Under the pieces are notes generated by a model that ran no database searches, was not told the origin of the DNA, and saw only the letters and a list, made by a program, of their open reading frames with translations. DNA of 9,706 nt from positions 5,758 to 15,463 of the forward strand of contig DBCY01000151.1 of NCBI GenBank assembly GCA_002293295.1, in the 5' to 3' direction. This document shows positions 7,157 through 9,706 of this stretch, one piece after another. How positions within the stretch are numbered: position 1 is the first letter of the stretch; every line of letters begins with the position of its first letter. The stretch is from Ruminococcus sp. UBA946. GTDB taxonomy: Bacteria > Bacillota > Clostridia > Oscillospirales > Ruminococcaceae. Position numbers and translations under genes: made by a program.

Positions 7157-7182
7157 CTTATTAATAAGGTTTATCTGATAAA
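7157..7182. repeat. Two small adjacent palindromes downstream of the EF-G-like gene
   Basis: CTTATTAATAAG (7157-7168) is a perfect 12-base palindrome, and TTTATC-T-GATAAA (7170-7182) follows one base later. Both lie between the stop of the EF-G-like gene and the promoter of the next unit, close to the larger dyad at 7105-7146. They may be further protein-binding sites or simply chance in A+T-rich DNA. No convincing intrinsic terminator for the EF-G-like gene is visible here. Confidence 0.35.
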
Positions 7183-7232
7183 ACGGTATTATATCATTCT
7201 AATCAGCATTTGAATGCCCGTGTCTTAAAAGC

Positions 7233-9317
7233 TTATTCATTCCCGCTGTCAATGCTTGAAATTACCTCCGGCACCAGGTTCGCGGGGAGCTGTTCATATC
7301 TGAGGTAGTCGAGCGTAAAATAACCCATTCCCCTTGTAATCTGACGGAGCAGCATTGTAAAGCTCTGCATTTCCCTCATTGGAACCTCAGCTTCGATTTC
7401 GGTAAGCCCGCCTTTGACGGGATTCATACCCAGAACGCGCCCGCGGCGTTTGTTCAAATCGCCCATAATGTCTCCGGTATGCTCGTCGGGAGCGGTAACA
7501 AGCAGCTTCCCTATAGGTTCAAGAATAGCGGGGTCGGCTTGCTTAAGACCCTCCCTGTATGCTATGGAAGCCGCCATTTTGAAAGCCATTTCCGAGCTGT
7601 CAACAGGATGGTACGAACCGTCAATGAGGATGGCTTTAAGACCCGTTACGGGGCATCCTGCCAGTACGCCCTTGCGGGTGCATTCCTGAAGCCCCTTTTC
7701 AACGGCGGGGAAATAGTTCCTGGGTACGGCTCCCCCGAATACCTTTTCTTCAAAAACAAGCTCGTCGGATACGCAGGGTTCAAATTCAATCTTAACATGA
7801 CCGTACTGACCGTGCCCGCCCGTTTGTTTCTTATGCTTGCCCTCCGCCGTTACCTTTTTGCGGATTGTCTCGCGGTATGCGATTTTAGGCTCGGTAAGGT
7901 TAACGTCCGCTCCGAATTTTGACTTAAGCTTGTTCACGGCGCTTTCAAGGTGCTGTTCGCCGAGACCTGTAAGAACCTGCTCCTTGGTGATGGTGTCAAG
8001 GCTGTAGGAGAGAGTCTTGTCCTCTTCAAGAAGCCTTTGCACTCCCGTGCCGATTTTTGCCTCGTCGCCCTGGCTTTTTGCGTGAATCGCCATGCCGTAG
8101 CAGGGGCGGGGAAATTCGATTTTATCGAATTTTATTGCCCGGGAAGCGTCGCAGAGGGTATCTCCGGTATTAGCGTTGATTTTAACGGCAACCACAATAT
8201 CTCCGGCGCCGGCGGACGGCACCTCCGTTTGTTTTTTACCGCACAGGGTATAAAGCTTGCCGATTTTTTCGGCGGCGCCCGCCGACGGGTTGCCGCATTC
8301 CGTATTCTGCTTCAGCTCGCCGCTTACAACCTTAATAAACGACATTTTTCCTACAAACGGGTCGGCGATTGTTTTAAACACAAAACCGCTGAAAGCGCCG
8401 CTTTCAGTATAGGAGACTTCGGCGGCTCCGCCGCTGCCGTCTTCGCCCTTAACCGGACTGCCGTCGCAGGGAGCGGGCAGAAGAAGCCCGATTTCTTTCA
8501 GGAGCATGTCAATACCGGCAAGCGTCGTTGAGGAACAGCATACGACGGGTGTTATAATGCCTTTGCTAATACCTTTGTTTATACCTTCGGCAAGCTCTTC
8601 CTTGGTAAAAGGCTCGCCCTCGAAAAATTTCTCCATCAGGTCCTCGTCAGTTTCGGCAACGGCTTCCGATATTGCCGCAACGAGTCCGTCTAGGCGGTAT
8701 TCCATCTTTTCGGAAATTTCGGCGTTCGGCATCTCAGTCTCCGAAGCGGCTCCCTTTGAGTCGTAAACATAAGCCTTCATTTCTATCAGGTTAATAAAGG
8801 ATACCACCTTTGAATCCTTTATGACGGGAACAGAAACGGGACAGACGGCAGGGCCGAATTTGGTTTTCAGTTCGGTAAGGGTATTGTAAAAGTTGGCGTC
8901 CTGGTCGTCAACCTTAGTGACAACGAACATTTTGGGTTTGGAAAGCTGTCCGGCAAGCTCAAAAGCCTTCTGCGCACCCTCCTTAACGCCGGATTTTGCC
9001 GATACGGCAATCATCACGGTGTCGGCGGCGGAAATCCCCTCATAAACCCCGCCGGCAAAATCAAAAAGCCCCGGGGTGTCAAGCAGGTTAATCTTAATGC
9101 CGCTGTACTCAAAAGACGCCAGAGAAGTATTCATCGAAGCCTTGCGCTTAACTTCCTCGGGGTCATAGTCGCATACTGTATTTCCGTCGGTGATTTTACC
9201 CAGTCTGTCGGCTGCGCCCGCTTTAAACAGCAGAGCTTCGGCAAGCGAGGTTTTTCCCGAGCCCGCATGACCCGCAATTGCAATGTTCCTGATATTTTTT
9301 ACTCCGTATTGTTTCAT
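7233..9317 (-). CDS. EF-G-like translational GTPase (EF-G2-type paralogue)
   Basis: This 694-residue protein has the five-domain layout of elongation factor G. The GTPase domain (1 to about 285) has G1 GHAGSGKT (16-23), G3 DTPGLFDF (80-87) and G4 TKVD (134-137). Domain II is about 306-395, domain III about 404-474 with GLGEQHLE (451-458), domain IV about 475-600 with TGGHGQYGHV (499-508), and domain V about 603-690. The GHAGSGKT loop, the YDPEEVKRK segment and the absence of neighbouring rpsL, rpsG or tuf genes mark it as the EF-G-like paralogue group common in clostridia, not the canonical fusA. The histidine of the usual DTPGHVDF motif is Leu84, so GTP hydrolysis may be slow or triggered differently. 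Such paralogues are not well defined functionally; ribosome binding is inferred from homology. GGAGAG (9326-9331) eight bases upstream supports the start. The gene is visibly richer in G+C than the spacers around it. Confidence 0.93.
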   Translation of the reverse strand: MKQYGVKNIRNIAIAGHAGSGKTSLAEALLFKAGAADRLGKITDGNTVCDYDPEEVKRKASMNTSLASFEYSGIKINLLDTPGLFDFAGGVYEGISAADTVMIAVSAKSGVKEGAQKAFELAGQLSKPKMFVVTKVDDQDANFYNTLTELKTKFGPAVCPVSVPVIKDSKVVSFINLIEMKAYVYDSKGAASETEMPNAEISEKMEYRLDGLVAAISEAVAETDEDLMEKFFEGEPFTKEELAEGINKGISKGIITPVVCCSSTTLAGIDMLLKEIGLLLPAPCDGSPVKGEDGSGGAAEVSYTESGAFSGFVFKTIADPFVGKMSFIKVVSGELKQNTECGNPSAGAAEKIGKLYTLCGKKQTEVPSAGAGDIVVAVKINANTGDTLCDASRAIKFDKIEFPRPCYGMAIHAKSQGDEAKIGTGVQRLLEEDKTLSYSLDTITKEQVLTGLGEQHLESAVNKLKSKFGADVNLTEPKIAYRETIRKKVTAEGKHKKQTGGHGQYGHVKIEFEPCVSDELVFEEKVFGGAVPRNYFPAVEKGLQECTRKGVLAGCPVTGLKAILIDGSYHPVDSSEMAFKMAASIAYREGLKQADPAILEPIGKLLVTAPDEHTGDIMGDLNKRRGRVLGMNPVKGGLTEIEAEVPMREMQSFTMLLRQITRGMGYFTLDYLRYEQLPANLVPEVISSIDSGNE

Positions 9318-9464
9318 AGGGTAAACTCTCCATTCCTGATATTAAATTTGCATATATTATTATGTTTCATGCTGAAAATTAACAGTCTTGTCCTAAAATA
9401 CCCGTTTCCAATAATATCCGAAACCGATGGAAAAATAAACAAGAAAATTTTCATCATAAAATAT

Positions 9465-9493
9465 ATTATATATTATCCGCATAACTATTGCAA
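9465..9493 (-). promoter_or_regulatory. Candidate proximal promoter of the EF-G-like gene
   Basis: The minus strand reads TTGCAA (9488-9493), a 17-base spacer, and a perfect TATAAT (9465-9470). Transcription would start near 9458, leaving a leader of about 140 bases. The -35 box sits at the centre of the near-perfect palindrome at 9482-9499. Confidence 0.5.
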
Positions 9494-9499
9494 TGGTTA
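9482..9499. repeat. Eighteen-base near-perfect palindrome over the proximal -35 box
   Basis: TAACTATTGCAATGGTTA pairs at eight of nine positions around its centre, with a perfect ATTGCAAT core. It covers the -35 element of the candidate promoter at 9465-9493, where a bound regulator would block RNA polymerase. No regulator family is assigned. Confidence 0.4.
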
Positions 9500-9619
9500 A
9501 TAATCATTTTTTACATTTTTTAATAATAAACATTATTCTGTTTGGTTATAATGTACATGCCGCCGCCGGTTAAATTAAAATAATTAACATATACTGCATA
9601 CCGCATTGAAATTTTCAGG

Positions 9620-9648
9620 TTTACAAATATATAAATTTGTTATATAAT
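9620..9648 (+). promoter_or_regulatory. Sigma-A-type promoter reading out of the window to the right
   Basis: TTTACA (9620-9625), a 17-base spacer and a perfect TATAAT (9643-9648) form a good promoter on the plus strand. The spacer contains the dyad ACAAAT...ATTTGT (9623-9628 and 9635-9640), a possible operator. No start codon with a ribosome binding site follows before 9706, so the gene it serves would lie outside the window. Confidence 0.65.
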
Positions 9649-9668
9649 ATTAGTAAGAGCAATGTCAA
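9639..9668 (-). promoter_or_regulatory. Candidate distal minus-strand promoter
   Basis: The minus strand reads a perfect TTGACA (9663-9668), an 18-base spacer, and TATAAC (9639-9644). If used, it would give the EF-G-like gene a leader of roughly 315 bases. It overlaps the -10 region of the plus-strand promoter at 9620-9648 in opposite orientation. Confidence 0.45.
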
Positions 9669-9706
9669 CAACTTAAGCAAAAAACGAATAACTTTCTAAT
9701 CATAAG

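Larger units (their letters stand above)
9318..9706. other. A+T-rich intergenic region upstream of the EF-G-like gene
   Basis: This 389-base stretch contains no convincing gene. It holds two candidate minus-strand promoters (9465-9493 and 9639-9668), one plus-strand promoter (9620-9648), a near-perfect palindrome around 9482-9499, and the perfect palindrome GAAAATTTTC (9443-9452). A short G+C-rich patch (GCCGCCGCCGG, around 9560-9570) stands out in otherwise A+T-rich sequence and has no assigned role. The plus-strand promoter implies a divergent gene beginning beyond the right edge. Confidence 0.6.

Noticed and set aside
7206..7217. GCATT-TG-AATGC after the EF-G-like stop as a terminator
   Set aside because: The two-base loop and lack of a U tract on the minus strand argue against it.
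7479..8531. Plus-strand open frames of 147 and 193 codons (7479-7922, 7950-8531)
   Set aside because: They lie antisense to the EF-G-like gene, have no ribosome binding site or recognisable domain, and are explained by the codon bias of the opposite strand.
9314..9457. Minus-strand 47-codon frame whose TGA overlaps the ATG of the EF-G-like gene
   Set aside because: The ATGA overlap suggests a leader peptide, but there is no ribosome binding site, the start would lie almost at the predicted transcription start, and the sequence has no recognisable features.

Overview
This window looks like chromosomal DNA of a Gram-positive anaerobe of the Clostridia (Bacillota). The evidence is family-level: a glutamine-type NAD synthetase of clostridial layout, the EF-G-like GTPase variant common in clostridia, a one-component LacI-type sensor fused to GGDEF, AGGAGG-like ribosome binding sites, and sigma-A-type promoters in very A+T-rich spacers. 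No rRNA, tRNA, CRISPR array, transposase or phage gene is visible.

All six credible genes lie on the minus strand, so the biological order runs from high to low coordinates. (1) 9317-7233 encodes an EF-G-like translational GTPase. It is preceded by a 389-base spacer holding candidate promoters on both strands. (2) 7026-6256 encodes a secreted, C-terminally membrane-anchored protein with a carbohydrate-binding-like beta-sandwich. It is followed after 72 bases by 6183-5272, a five-helix membrane protein with a soluble C-terminal domain. This pair has a strong promoter (7087-7115) overlapped by a large dyad, and a clear intrinsic terminator (5213-5244), so it looks like a two-gene unit. (3) 5137-3242 encodes NadE, with its own promoter (5177-5205). 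(4) 3106-1145 encodes a cytoplasmic LacI-like ligand-binding/GGDEF protein, followed 10 bases later by a lipoprotein gene (1134-7). These two probably form an operon ending at a long hairpin (58-101) that lies inside the lipoprotein reading frame.

The genes do not form one obvious pathway. NadE and the EF-G-like protein are housekeeping-type. The other two units look like accessory signalling or cell-surface functions: a small-ligand sensor probably coupled to c-di-GMP synthesis and co-transcribed with a lipoprotein, and a surface binding protein paired with a membrane protein.

The most unusual observation is in NadE. The catalytic cysteine of its glutaminase domain reads as serine and neighbouring motif residues are also changed, while the synthetase domain is intact, which suggests an ammonia-dependent enzyme carrying a dead glutaminase domain. 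Secondary points are a near-consensus cre/LacI-type operator upstream of the GGDEF gene, the non-canonical DTPGLFDF motif of the EF-G-like protein, and overlapping opposed promoters at the right end. I do not see a complete, clearly new multi-gene system.
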